A DNA stretch of 64,000 nt from Nesterenkonia sedimenti (lineage in GTDB: Bacteria > Actinomycetota > Actinomycetes > Actinomycetales > Micrococcaceae): the NCBI RefSeq assembly GCF_012641515.1, contig NZ_JABAHY010000005.1, forward strand, positions 62,001-126,000, read 5' to 3'. The notes beneath the pieces were generated by a model. It did not search any database. It was not told where the DNA came from and worked only from the letters and a program-made list of their open reading frames with translations. The translations under genes and the position numbers were made by a program. Positions 18,245 through 26,996 of the stretch are shown piece after piece (the first letter of the stretch is position 1; every line of letters starts with the position of its first letter).

Positions 18245-19497
18245 ATGACGCATTCCACCCCAGAACCTTCCTCCGTACAGAATCCGCTGCCCAAGGCCAC
18301 TGCCTGGGAGACCACGCAGATCCTGCGCGATGTTGAGCTGCCCATGATTGCCAAGGGCCCCATCATCAGGCGTCCCAAGATGGTCGGCGTCGTCGAACGT
18401 CTCGGTATTGAAGCCCGGGCGGTCAAGCGGATGCAGAGGATGTCGGAGAAATACGGCCGGGGTCCGCTGATGCTCTCAACGCCTAAGAAGATGGCCACCG
18501 TGCTGGATCCTGAGCATGTGCACCGGATTCTCGAGGAGTCCCCGGAACCCTTCGCCACCGCGGAGACGCTGAAGCAGAATGCGCTGAAGCATTTCGAGCC
18601 TAAGGTGGCCCTGGTCTCCCACGGTCAGGAGCGGGAACGACGGCGCCGGCTCAACGAGGAACTGCTGGACAATGATCATCCCATCCACCGGATGGCCGAA
18701 CAGTTCATCCCCGCCGTGCAGCAGGAGGCCACCAGTCTCCTGGAGAAGGTCGATGAGGCCGGCGGGACCCTGGACTACGACACCTTCTACAACGCCTGGT
18801 TCCGGATGGTGAACCGGGTGGTCCTGGGGGACTCCTTCCGCGATGACTTTGAGCTCATCGAGCTCATGGAGACCCAGCGAGCCCGCGGCAATTGGGCCTT
18901 CTTCCGCCCGGTGGACAAGAAGGCCCGGCAGCCCAGCAGGTGCCACAGTGGCTCTTCGCCTTCGACCCCGCGGGAATGGCCAGCTTCCGGGCACTGGCCC
19001 TGATGAGCTCCCATCCGGACCGTCTGGAGGCCGCCCGGATGCAGATCCGCCATGAGGCTGAGGTCGCCGCACCCAGGCTGCCGCTGCTGCGGGCCTCCGT
19101 GCTGGAGTCCCTGCGGCTGTGGGCGACCACCCCAATGATTCTGCGTGAGACCACCCGTGAGGTGGAGTTCGAACATGGGGTGATGCCCAAGGGCACATCG
19201 GTGCTTATCTTCGCTCCCTTCTTCCATCGCGATGAGCGGCACCTGGACTACGCCCACCGCTTCGCCCCCGAGGTCTGGGACCATGATCGCGGACCCGAGG
19301 AGTGGCCGCTGATCCCCTTCAGCGGAGGCCCCGGTATCTGCCCGGGACGGCATCTGGTGCTGCTGCTGACCTCGAATTTCCTCGGCGAAATCCTCCGGCA
19401 GCGCAATATCGATATGCTCAGCCACAGTCTCCAGCCGGGGAACCTGCCCGCTCTGCTGAACAACTTCTCCCTGAAGTTCCAGCTCTCACAGCGCTGA
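18245..19497 (+). pseudogene. Cytochrome P450, broken by an internal deletion and frameshift
   Basis: The first frame (from ATG 18245 to about 18930) encodes a P450 N-terminal half, including HGQERERRRRLNEELLD, the C-helix region. The second half is one frame away, from about 18933 to 19497, and begins at QVPQWLFAFDPAGMA, the I-helix region. It then shows ESLRLW (ExxR), RETTREVEF and the heme loop FSGGPGICPGRHL with its cysteine. Roughly 40-50 residues expected between the two halves are missing. The heme ligand is intact but the product cannot be continuous. The substrate is unknown. Confidence 0.85.
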
Positions 19498-19499
19498 AG

Positions 19500-19505
19500 T
19501 AATCT
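19500..19505 (+). promoter_or_regulatory. -10 box TAATCT of the GNAT gene
   Basis: TAATCT ends 7 nt before the ATG at 19513, consistent with a leaderless message. It starts immediately after the P450 remnant's last codons. Confidence 0.4.
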
Positions 19506-19512
19506 CGGGGGC

Positions 19513-20238
19513 ATGACTGAGTTCCAGGTGCCCCAGGATGATCCCTCCCTCTCATTGGAGGAGGTCTGGCCGCCCTTCGGCCTGCGGATCGAATCCCCGC
19601 GGCTGATCCTGCGTCAGCTGCGCGAGACCGATTTCCCTGGGTTCGTGGCCGCGGCCTCCTCCGGGATCATGCCAGGACCCCGGAACGCCTTTGCCGCGGC
19701 CTGGAATGAGAACACCCCGGAGGATATCGCCAAGAACTCCCTGCCCTGGCTGTGGTCGAAGCGCGCAGCCGTCGGCCCGGATTCCTGGTACCTGTTTCTG
19801 GGGGTCTTCCTGAAAGACGAAGATGGTTCCGAGGGGCCGCTGATTGGTGTACAGGATGTCTACGCCGAGGAGTACCGGGTGTTGCGAACCGTCCAGACGG
19901 CCTCCTGGCTGCGCACGGATCAGCAGGGCAAGGGCTATGGCAAGGAACAGCGGGCAGCGGCGCTGATGTGGGCCTTTGACCACTTCGATGCCCAGTACGC
20001 CGAATCCGCTGCCTATGACTGGAATGAGCCCAGCCTCGGGGTTTCAAAGGGTCTCGGCTATTTCCAATCCGGCACCCGCAGGGTCGCCGATGCCCACGGC
20101 AAAGAGCCCGAATGGGAAATCCAGCTGCGGCTGCCCAAGGCCGACTTCCTCCGCCCCAGCTGGAGCGTGGAGGTCACCGGCAATGAGCTGCTCAAAGACT
20201 TCATGCACCTCTCGCAGCGGCATGCGCAAACTGACTGA
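19513..20238 (+). CDS. GNAT-family N-acetyltransferase (RimJ/RimL-like)
   Basis: A 241-residue acetyltransferase. The N-terminal ESPRLILRQLRETDF is typical of the RimJ/RimL subgroup. The acetyl-CoA loop is TDQQGKGYGKEQRAAALMWAF, and the segment DWNEPSLGVSKGLGYFQSG corresponds to the conserved N..S....GLGF region. It acetylates an amine, often a peptide N-terminus or small molecule; the target is unknown. Its last 38 nt overlap the 3' end of the GH20 gene on the opposite strand. Confidence 0.82.
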   Translation: MTEFQVPQDDPSLSLEEVWPPFGLRIESPRLILRQLRETDFPGFVAAASSGIMPGPRNAFAAAWNENTPEDIAKNSLPWLWSKRAAVGPDSWYLFLGVFLKDEDGSEGPLIGVQDVYAEEYRVLRTVQTASWLRTDQQGKGYGKEQRAAALMWAFDHFDAQYAESAAYDWNEPSLGVSKGLGYFQSGTRRVADAHGKEPEWEIQLRLPKADFLRPSWSVEVTGNELLKDFMHLSQRHAQTD

Positions 20239-22015
20239 GCAGCTGACCTAGGGGGTCGAAACGGGAGATGCTGGTATCCAGTCCACCCGGTCGAGCGGAG
20301 AGCAGCCAGGTCTCGCGCTGACCAGCACGCAGCTGATCGAGCCGGTCTAAGAAGACCCGGGCCTCCGCCTGCGGAAGTGTCCCGGAACGTAGAAGCTCCG
20401 AGCCCAGCAGATCCGTGGCGAAGAGTGACCACCGAATAGCCTGCTCAATCTCCCGGACAGCCACCGGCCCCTCGGGACTGGCAGGTTTCGCCGTCTGAAG
20501 CTCATCCAAGGCGCCGGTCAGCGCTGCCCGGGCCTCAGCGAGGCTCTCCGCGCTCGGCAGATGGTGCGGCTCGAGGTCACCGGCCTTCAGCACCCCGCGA
20601 AAGAGCGGGCTGGCATTGGCCATCTTCGCATCCAGGGCATCGGTGACCTGCCCGATGCTGACCAGCACACTGCCCAGCACCCCCGCCTCATCCTCGAAGA
20701 CCAGCCGGTCCAGAACCTCTGGCAGCTGCTCAGCCAGGGCCTCTGCCGAAGAAGCATTCCAGCTCACCCCAGCCCCAAAGAGAGCCGGGGCATAGGAGAT
20801 CGGCAGCGGATCATAGTGACCGTGATCGCCCCAGGAGGTCAGCAGGAAACCCTCGGAGTCATGTTTTACACCGGTGCGGGCGGCGTCGGTGATGTTCCCG
20901 ATCGCATTCTCCAGTCGGCCCGTGAAGGACTGCCAGGTCCCGGTGCCGGGGGCCACCCAGAACGGCACATCGGCCTCGATCAGCGCAGCAGCCCGTGCCT
21001 CAAAATTCGGCAGCTGCCCCAGATCCACCCCATGGGCTTCCATCTGGGCCCGCTCGGCATCACTGAGCTTGCCCAGCACCTCAGCGGTCAGCTCAGGGGA
21101 GTCATAGAGCCAGACCACCGGCACCATACCGGCCGGGATCCGGTCCATCAGCTGTGGATAGCTGCCCAGAATATCGGCCCAGAACTCCACGGTATGCCCA
21201 CGTTCCAACCAGGGCTGAGCCACCTTCTCCACATAGTCCAGGAACACCTCGCCGAGCCCCTGGCGCTCAGTGCGCTCGCGGCTGAGACCAGTGCCCAGCT
21301 CCCAGGTCTCATCAGCACCGATATTGATCCGGGAGGAGCGCAGCGGCCCAGTCAGCTCCTCCAGCAGCCCGGTGATGAACTCCGCGTTCTCATCAGTGGG
21401 CGCCAGGGTAGAAGGCGGCCGCATAAGACCGGCAAACTCCTGGGGCTCCGGATTCTCCGCCCGGGGGAGGTACCTCTCATAAGTCAGCCAACGCTCCCAA
21501 TGCCCAAAGGTGTTCTGATTCGGCACCAGCTCAATACCTCGGGCCGCACAGAGATCATCCAACCAGCGCATATCCTCAGCCGTCATCGGGGACGCATCCG
21601 CCCATACCTCAGCGTGGTCGGAATAGGCGTAGGTGTGCTCAGTGTAGAGCTCCAGCTGGTTGTACCGGCCCAGCACCAGCAGATCCACCAGACGCCTCAG
21701 GGCCCGGCGGGTCGGCACCCGGTCCCGGCTGATATCCAACATGAACCCACGACGACGAAAATCCGGCCAGTCCTCCACCAGCACCGCCTGCTGCTGTTCA
21801 GCTGCACGCCCCCGGAGCTGCTCCAGGCTCTGCTGGGCATAGCGCAGCCCGGCCGCATCGGCATAGGTGATCCGAATGGTCTCGGCATACTCCAGCCGGT
21901 ACCCCTGCTCGGGCAGCTCACTGTCCTGACTGACCACCGTCTCTGCAGCAGGCCCAGGCGGGGTCCGCTCGAGCTCGGTGATCCTACGGGGCGGGGGAAA
22001 CAGCGAGGTCATCAT
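20201..22015 (-). CDS. Glycoside hydrolase family 20 beta-N-acetylhexosaminidase, cytoplasmic
   Basis: A 604-residue GH20-type enzyme. The catalytic Asp-Glu pair is D235-E236 in NIGADETWELG, which anchors substrate-assisted cleavage. RRRGFMLDISRDRVPT opens the TIM barrel, and an NxLxLYTEH segment and a VPNQNTFGHWERW segment follow. It has no signal peptide or membrane anchor, so it acts on imported GlcNAc- or GalNAc-containing oligosaccharides. It is divergent from the ROK kinase at the left edge of the salvage island. A TAGCGT box (minus strand, 22028-22023) ends 7 nt before its ATG, suggesting a leaderless message. The C-terminal 200 residues are helical and less conserved. Confidence 0.87.
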   Translation of the reverse strand: MMTSLFPPPRRITELERTPPGPAAETVVSQDSELPEQGYRLEYAETIRITYADAAGLRYAQQSLEQLRGRAAEQQQAVLVEDWPDFRRRGFMLDISRDRVPTRRALRRLVDLLVLGRYNQLELYTEHTYAYSDHAEVWADASPMTAEDMRWLDDLCAARGIELVPNQNTFGHWERWLTYERYLPRAENPEPQEFAGLMRPPSTLAPTDENAEFITGLLEELTGPLRSSRINIGADETWELGTGLSRERTERQGLGEVFLDYVEKVAQPWLERGHTVEFWADILGSYPQLMDRIPAGMVPVVWLYDSPELTAEVLGKLSDAERAQMEAHGVDLGQLPNFEARAAALIEADVPFWVAPGTGTWQSFTGRLENAIGNITDAARTGVKHDSEGFLLTSWGDHGHYDPLPISYAPALFGAGVSWNASSAEALAEQLPEVLDRLVFEDEAGVLGSVLVSIGQVTDALDAKMANASPLFRGVLKAGDLEPHHLPSAESLAEARAALTGALDELQTAKPASPEGPVAVREIEQAIRWSLFATDLLGSELLRSGTLPQAEARVFLDRLDQLRAGQRETWLLSARPGGLDTSISRFDPLGQLLSQFAHAAARGA

Positions 22016-22022
22016 CGGTTAG

Positions 22023-22046
22023 ACGCTACTGTAGGTGTGATTCACA
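22023..22046. promoter_or_regulatory. Divergent control region between GH20 and the ROK kinase
   Basis: The 63-bp gap holds a perfect inverted repeat TGTGA-T-TCACA at 22036-22046, next to the GH20 -10 box (22028-22023, minus strand). It would overlap the GH20 spacer or -35 region, so it is a candidate operator. It does not match the DasR consensus. Confidence 0.35.
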
Positions 22047-22078
22047 TTCTGGAAATCTTCGGCGCACTTAGGGGACAG

Positions 22079-22987
22079 ATGAGCGGACTGCGGCTCGGCC
22101 TGGATATCGGCGGCACCAAAATCGAAGGTGTTGCCCTCAACGGGCAGGGAGAGGTCATCCGCCGGCTGCGGCAGCCCACCGTCCCCGGCGCAGACGGGGT
22201 CATCACAGGAATCAACGACGCCGTCGCACAGCTCACCGGCGACCGGCAGGAACCGGCAGCAAGTCTCGGCATCGGTATCCCGGGCCAGATTGATGCCACC
22301 GGCGGGCGGGTCCGGCATGCGGTGAACCTCCAGCTCGAAGACCTCGACCTCCGCGAGGCACTGGCACCGCTGGGCATCCCCGTACGAGTGGAGAATGACG
22401 TCAAAGCCGCCGCACTGGGCGCATACACCGCCCACACCCCGCAGGCGGAATCTATGGCCTATCTCAATATCGGCACCGGGGTGGCCGCCGGTATCGTCAT
22501 CGACGGCAAACTGCTCCGTGGTCAGGAGGGGGTGGCCGGGGAGATCGGCCACTTCTCCATCGACCAGCAGGGAACTCCCTGTGCCTGCGGACAGCGCGGC
22601 TGCATCGAAACCTTCACCGGAGGGGGAGCAGTCAGCAGGGCCTGGGGTGGCACCGGCCAGCTGCCACTGGCGGAGATTTTCGAAGCCGCTGAGGCAGGGG
22701 AGCCCCGCGCCTTCGAGCTGCGCGAGGGTATGGGCCGGGGCATCAGTGCCGCAGTCCAGCTGCTGGTGCTGAGCATGGATGTCTCCGCAGTACTGCTCGG
22801 CGGCGGAGTCACTGCCCTGGGCAGCCGGCTGGAGGAGACCGTCCACCGTCACCTCGAACGCATGGCTGCCGACTCCCCGTTCATCCGATCCCTGAACCTC
22901 ACCGAACGGGTCGATATCCTGCCAGCAGGAACCTTCCTGGCGCCCCTGGGGGCGGCACAGATCGCAGAGGAGAGCTCATGGAACTGA
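22079..22987 (+). CDS. ROK-family sugar kinase (NagK/glucokinase-like)
   Basis: A 302-residue ROK kinase without DNA-binding domain. It shows LGLDIGGTKIEGVAL (phosphate 1), RVENDVKAAALGAY with the catalytic Asp, LNIGTGVAAGIVIDG, EIGHFSID and the zinc motif CACGQRGCIETFTGGGAV. The context between GH20 and the muropeptide genes suggests it phosphorylates GlcNAc or ManNAc at C6, feeding NagA. The ATG at 22079 begins the homology, with AGGGGA 3-4 nt upstream. Its end overlaps the start of the next gene by 10 nt, so they are co-translated. Confidence 0.88.
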   Translation: MSGLRLGLDIGGTKIEGVALNGQGEVIRRLRQPTVPGADGVITGINDAVAQLTGDRQEPAASLGIGIPGQIDATGGRVRHAVNLQLEDLDLREALAPLGIPVRVENDVKAAALGAYTAHTPQAESMAYLNIGTGVAAGIVIDGKLLRGQEGVAGEIGHFSIDQQGTPCACGQRGCIETFTGGGAVSRAWGGTGQLPLAEIFEAAEAGEPRAFELREGMGRGISAAVQLLVLSMDVSAVLLGGGVTALGSRLEETVHRHLERMAADSPFIRSLNLTERVDILPAGTFLAPLGAAQIAEESSWN

Positions 22988-25827
22988 CCCCCGCCCAGCA
23001 GCAGGGGCTGCTGACCGCGCTGGAAGCCGCCCTGGGTAAGCAGAAAGTCCTCAGCCGCGCCATCGACCGCCACTCCCGGGCCCATGACGCCTCCCACTAT
23101 CTCTTGGTTCCCCAGGTGGTGGTCAACGCCGAGACCATCGAGGATGTCTCCGCAGTACTTGCCGTGGCCACCGAGCACCGTGTGCCGGTGACCTTCCGCT
23201 CCGGCGGCACCAGCCTCTCCGGACAGGCCTCAGGGGCCGGCATCCTGGTCGACACCCGGCGCGGCTTCCGTGAGATCGAAGTCCTCGACGACGGCCGACG
23301 CGTCCGAGTCCAGCCCGGGGCGGTACTGCGAGCAGTCAACGCCCGGCTGATCCGGCACCGTCGAGCCCTGGGACCAGATCCCGCCAGTGAAGCCGCCTGC
23401 ACCATCGGCGGGGTCATCGCCAATAACTCCTCCGGAATGGCCGCCGGCATCGAGCACAACTCCACTCGAACTCTGGAGTCCATGGTGCTGGTCCTGTCAT
23501 CAGGCACTGTGGTGGATACAGGTGCCGAAGGGGCGCTGGAGCACCTCCGTGAGCAGGAACCCCAGCTGGCGGCCGAACTCGAACGCCTCCAGAAACAGCT
23601 GACCGCAGACCCCCAGGCCGTGGCCGAGATCCGGGAACGGTTCGCCATGAAGAACACTATGGGCTACTCCCTGGACGCCTTCTGCGAGGCACCCGATCTG
23701 CTGACCCTGCTGACCCGCCTGCTCATCGGATCCGAGGGCACCCTGGGCTTTGTGGCCGAGGCGGTCTTTCGCACTGTTGAGGTCCAACCCGCAGCGGCCA
23801 CCGGCCTGCTGATCTTCGACTCCGTGGACCAGGCCGCCCAGAGCCTGCCCGCCCTGGTCGAAACCGGGGCCAAGGCCCTGGAGCTGATGGATGCGGCCTC
23901 CCTGAAGGTGGCCCGCCGCCTGCCCCAGGCCCCGGAGGTCATCCACGGATTCCCGATCGCCGAACACGCCGCAGTGCTGGTCGAATACCGCGGGGATGAC
24001 CAGGCCGAACTCGATGCGACCCTCAGTCTCGCCGAACCGGTGCTGAGCAGTGTGCCCACCACCCGCCCGGCCCAGCTCAGCAGCGAGCCGAGCACCCGCG
24101 CAGCGCTCTGGAGCGTACGCAAGGGTCTCTATGCAGCAGTCGCCGAGGCCAGGCCCCCGGGCACCACCGCACTGCTGGAGGATGTGGTGGTCCCCGTGGA
24201 ACGGCTCGCCGATGCCTGCCGGGACCTCGCCGCCCTGCTGGCGGACCACGACTATACCGATCCGGTGATCTTCGGCCACGCCAAGGACGGCAATCTGCAC
24301 TTCATGATCACCGAGGACACGGAGGATCCCGACTCCCTGGCACGACTGGAGGCCTTCACCGAGGATCTGGTCGAGCTCATCCTCGCCCATGGCGGAAACC
24401 TCAAAGCCGAACACGGCACCGGCCGGGCCATGGCCCCGTTCATCGACCGCCAGTACTCCCCGGTGCTGGTGGAGGCACTGCATGCGCTCAAACGCGCCTT
24501 TGACCCCGCCGGGGTGCTCAACCCCGGGGTGGTGTTGACCACGGACGCCCAGGCCCATCTGCATGACCTCAAACCCGTGGCCCGGATCGACGCTGAGGTG
24601 GACCGCTGTGTGGAATGCGGCTACTGCGAACCGGTCTGCCCCAGCCGGGACCTCACCCTGACCCCGCGGCAGCGCATTGTCATCCGCCGTGCCCGGGAGC
24701 GGGCCAAAGCAGCCGGCGACGAGGCCCTGGTCGCCGAACTCGACCAGCAGCAGGAATACGAGAGCATCGACACCTGCGCCGCCGACGGGATCTGCGCCAC
24801 CGCCTGCCCGGTGGGGATCGACACCGGGGCCATGGTCAAACGCCTCCGCGGGGAAGAACACGGCCGACTGGCCCAGAGCACCTGGAAGACTGCGGCCCAG
24901 CATTGGAAAACCGCAGTCAATACCGCAGGCTTTGCCCTGAATATCGCCCAGAAGGCACCACCAGGACTGATCACCCTCCCCAACCGGGCCGCCCGGGCAG
25001 TCCTGGGTCCGGACACTATTCCGCTGTGGTCCCAGGACCTCCCCTCAGGGGGACAGCGCCGCAGCCGGGTCACCGAGAAGATCACCAGCACAGCTGGCCA
25101 GAGCGAACCCGCTGCGATCTTCCTGCCCAGCTGCCAGGGCACCATGTTCGCCCCCGCGGAGGGCTCAGAAGGTGTGCAGTCAGCCGTGCTGCGGCTCTGT
25201 GAGGCAGCCGGGGTGAGCGTCGTCGTCCCGGGGGAGATCGATGGGCTCTGCTGCGGAACCCCCTGGTCATCCAAGGGGTTCACCAGTGGACACCAGGTGA
25301 TGGCACAGAAGGTCCAGGAAGCCATCGGCAAACTCCAGCAGATCCACGGTGCGGAGATTCCGGTGATTGTCGATGCCACCTCCTGCACCGAGGGGGTTCA
25401 GGGAATCGCGCAGCAGGCCCCAGTGGTGGATGCGGTCAGCTTCGTCATCGAGACCGTTCTGCCCCGCCTGGTGGACACACCCCGGCAGCCGGTGGACTCC
25501 CTGACCCTGCATCCGACCTGTTCCTCCCAGAAATCGGGGCTGAACCCTGCACTGCAGGCACTGGCCGAGGCCATTGCCGATGAGGTGCATATCCCTGAGG
25601 ACTGGGGCTGCTGCGGATTCGCCGGGGACCGGGGCATGCTCCACCCCGAACTGACCGCCTCAGCCACTGCAGCCGAGGCCGGACAGGTCAGAGAGTACGA
25701 CGCCGCCGAACACGCCTCCTGCAACCGGGCCTGCGAGATCGCCCTGAGCCGGGCCACCGGCTACAGCTACCGGCATCTGCTGGAGATTGCCGCCGAGGTC
25801 CTGGCCCCGCAGACCGTGACCGCCTAG
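22978..25827 (+). CDS. FAD/Fe-S D-lactate dehydrogenase-like oxidoreductase (single-chain GlcD-GlcF type)
   Basis: A 949-residue fusion. Residues about 40-220 form the PCMH FAD-binding domain (TFRSGGTSLSGQASG, TIGGVIANNSSGMAAG); about 260-525 form the FAD-oxidase C domain (FGHAKDGNLHFM, AEHGTGRAMAPF). Two ferredoxin-like clusters follow, CVECGYCEPVCPS from C544 and CAADGICATACPVG near 600. Two CCG domains (GLCCGTPW near 758, WGCCGFAGDRG near 877) end the chain. This layout is that of quinone-linked D-lactate or 2-hydroxyacid dehydrogenases. MurQ, encoded in the same island, releases D-lactate, so it probably oxidises that lactate to pyruvate. It overlaps the kinase gene by 10 nt. Glycolate or D-2-hydroxyglutarate are alternative substrates. 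Confidence 0.88.
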   Translation: MELTPAQQQGLLTALEAALGKQKVLSRAIDRHSRAHDASHYLLVPQVVVNAETIEDVSAVLAVATEHRVPVTFRSGGTSLSGQASGAGILVDTRRGFREIEVLDDGRRVRVQPGAVLRAVNARLIRHRRALGPDPASEAACTIGGVIANNSSGMAAGIEHNSTRTLESMVLVLSSGTVVDTGAEGALEHLREQEPQLAAELERLQKQLTADPQAVAEIRERFAMKNTMGYSLDAFCEAPDLLTLLTRLLIGSEGTLGFVAEAVFRTVEVQPAAATGLLIFDSVDQAAQSLPALVETGAKALELMDAASLKVARRLPQAPEVIHGFPIAEHAAVLVEYRGDDQAELDATLSLAEPVLSSVPTTRPAQLSSEPSTRAALWSVRKGLYAAVAEARPPGTTALLEDVVVPVERLADACRDLAALLADHDYTDPVIFGHAKDGNLHFMITEDTEDPDSLARLEAFTEDLVELILAHGGNLKAEHGTGRAMAPFIDRQYSPVLVEALHALKRAFDPAGVLNPGVVLTTDAQAHLHDLKPVARIDAEVDRCVECGYCEPVCPSRDLTLTPRQRIVIRRARERAKAAGDEALVAELDQQQEYESIDTCAADGICATACPVGIDTGAMVKRLRGEEHGRLAQSTWKTAAQHWKTAVNTAGFALNIAQKAPPGLITLPNRAARAVLGPDTIPLWSQDLPSGGQRRSRVTEKITSTAGQSEPAAIFLPSCQGTMFAPAEGSEGVQSAVLRLCEAAGVSVVVPGEIDGLCCGTPWSSKGFTSGHQVMAQKVQEAIGKLQQIHGAEIPVIVDATSCTEGVQGIAQQAPVVDAVSFVIETVLPRLVDTPRQPVDSLTLHPTCSSQKSGLNPALQALAEAIADEVHIPEDWGCCGFAGDRGMLHPELTASATAAEAGQVREYDAAEHASCNRACEIALSRATGYSYRHLLEIAAEVLAPQTVTA

Positions 25828-26996
25828 GGATCCACCACCTGAAGGCGCTCCACGGGCACCGAGGACTGCTCGACTGAAGGAGCTGGCGCCGGGGGAGTCA
25901 GCGAACCCAGAACAACAGGCCTCTGGGCGCCTGTGGCGCGGGGACCATGGGGATCGCTCAGCTGTGCCGGTGCCGTGCCGGGCAGACCATGTACGGCCAG
26001 GAACCCCAGCAGAGCGAAGAGATAGGCCTCCTTGGCATCGGCAGCCAGGCCGAGCTCACTGCTGGTGGTCACCTCGCCGGTAAGCTCAGCCAGCCGGTCC
26101 ACCAGGACAGGGTTGCGCGCCCCACCCCCGGAGAGCACCAGCCGCTGGGCACCGGTGACAGCATCGGCGATGGTCCGGGCGGTCAGTTCCGTCAGGGTCG
26201 CAAAGAGATCATTGCCGGTAGGTACCGCAACCCCGGCCTCGGCCAGCCGCTGGGCCACATAGTCCCGGTGGAAATACTCCCGGCCTGTGGTGCGCGGGAA
26301 ATCGCGGGCGTAATAGGGATCGGCCAGCAGGGCCTCCAGGGCTGGGGAATCTACCTGTCCGTCCGCGGCAAGGGCCCCACCGGCATCACATTTCTGGCCC
26401 AGCTCGGCAGCAGCGGCATCCAACAGACAGTTGCCCGGACCGGTATCTCCGGTGCTGATCTCCTCGCCTCCGACCAGGGTGAGATTCGCTATCCCACCGA
26501 TATTCAGCACTGCAGTGGGCTGCTCACCCAGCCAGAGCTGATCCAAGAGGCTCACCAGGGGTGCTCCGTGACCGCCGGCTGCCACATCGGAGCTGCGCAG
26601 ATCCGAGATCACCGGCAGCCCGGTGGCAGCGTGGATCCACGCTGGCTGACCCACCTGCAGGGTCCCCAATACCCGTCCCTGGGCCACATGGTGGAACAGG
26701 GTCTGGCCATGAGAGACCACCAGTTCAGCAGACCCCAACTCAGCCAGGCCAATCCGCCCGGCCTCACCGAAGGCCTGCCCAATCCGGGTGTCCAATGCAC
26801 ACCACTGTCGGACCCCCACCTCAGCCGGTGGGAGACTGGCCAGAATCTGCTCCCGCAGCTGCGCATCCCAGGGCACCTCCAGATGTCCCAGGGGTTTCAG
26901 CTCAAGGGTTGAGGGATCCGCAGCGAAGTTCAGATCGGCCAGGGCGACGTCGATGCCATCCACCGAGGTGCCCGAGGACAGGGCTAGGACCCGCAT
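25824..26996 (-). CDS. anmK: Anhydro-N-acetylmuramic acid kinase
   Basis: A 390-residue AnmK, which hydrolyses the anhydro bond of 1,6-anhydroMurNAc and phosphorylates it to MurNAc-6P. Signatures are LALSSGTSVDGIDVAL (ATP site), VVSHGQTLFHH, DLRSSDVAAGGHGAPL, LNIGGIANLTLV and LSGGGARNPVLV. It starts in a TGATG overlap with the nagZ stop, so it is co-translated with nagZ. The presence of AnmK shows that anhydromuropeptides made by lytic transglycosylases are among the imported substrates. The C-terminal 40 residues are a Pro/Ala-rich tail not seen in standard AnmK. Confidence 0.95.
   Translation of the reverse strand: MRVLALSSGTSVDGIDVALADLNFAADPSTLELKPLGHLEVPWDAQLREQILASLPPAEVGVRQWCALDTRIGQAFGEAGRIGLAELGSAELVVSHGQTLFHHVAQGRVLGTLQVGQPAWIHAATGLPVISDLRSSDVAAGGHGAPLVSLLDQLWLGEQPTAVLNIGGIANLTLVGGEEISTGDTGPGNCLLDAAAAELGQKCDAGGALAADGQVDSPALEALLADPYYARDFPRTTGREYFHRDYVAQRLAEAGVAVPTGNDLFATLTELTARTIADAVTGAQRLVLSGGGARNPVLVDRLAELTGEVTTSSELGLAADAKEAYLFALLGFLAVHGLPGTAPAQLSDPHGPRATGAQRPVVLGSLTPPAPAPSVEQSSVPVERLQVVDP

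Noticed and set aside
18925-18945. Programmed frameshift in the P450
   Set aside because: No slippery heptamer is present, and a block of residues normally found between the halves is missing, so deletion explains the break.
20561-22078. Extended N-terminus of the ROK kinase
   Set aside because: This part is antisense to the GH20 gene, whose catalytic motifs are intact; kinase homology starts at the ATG at 22079.
23500-24903. Long minus-strand open frame opposite the D-lactate dehydrogenase-like gene
   Set aside because: The plus strand encodes clear FAD and Fe-S domains over the whole stretch; the antisense frame is low-complexity Gly/His/Gln-rich.
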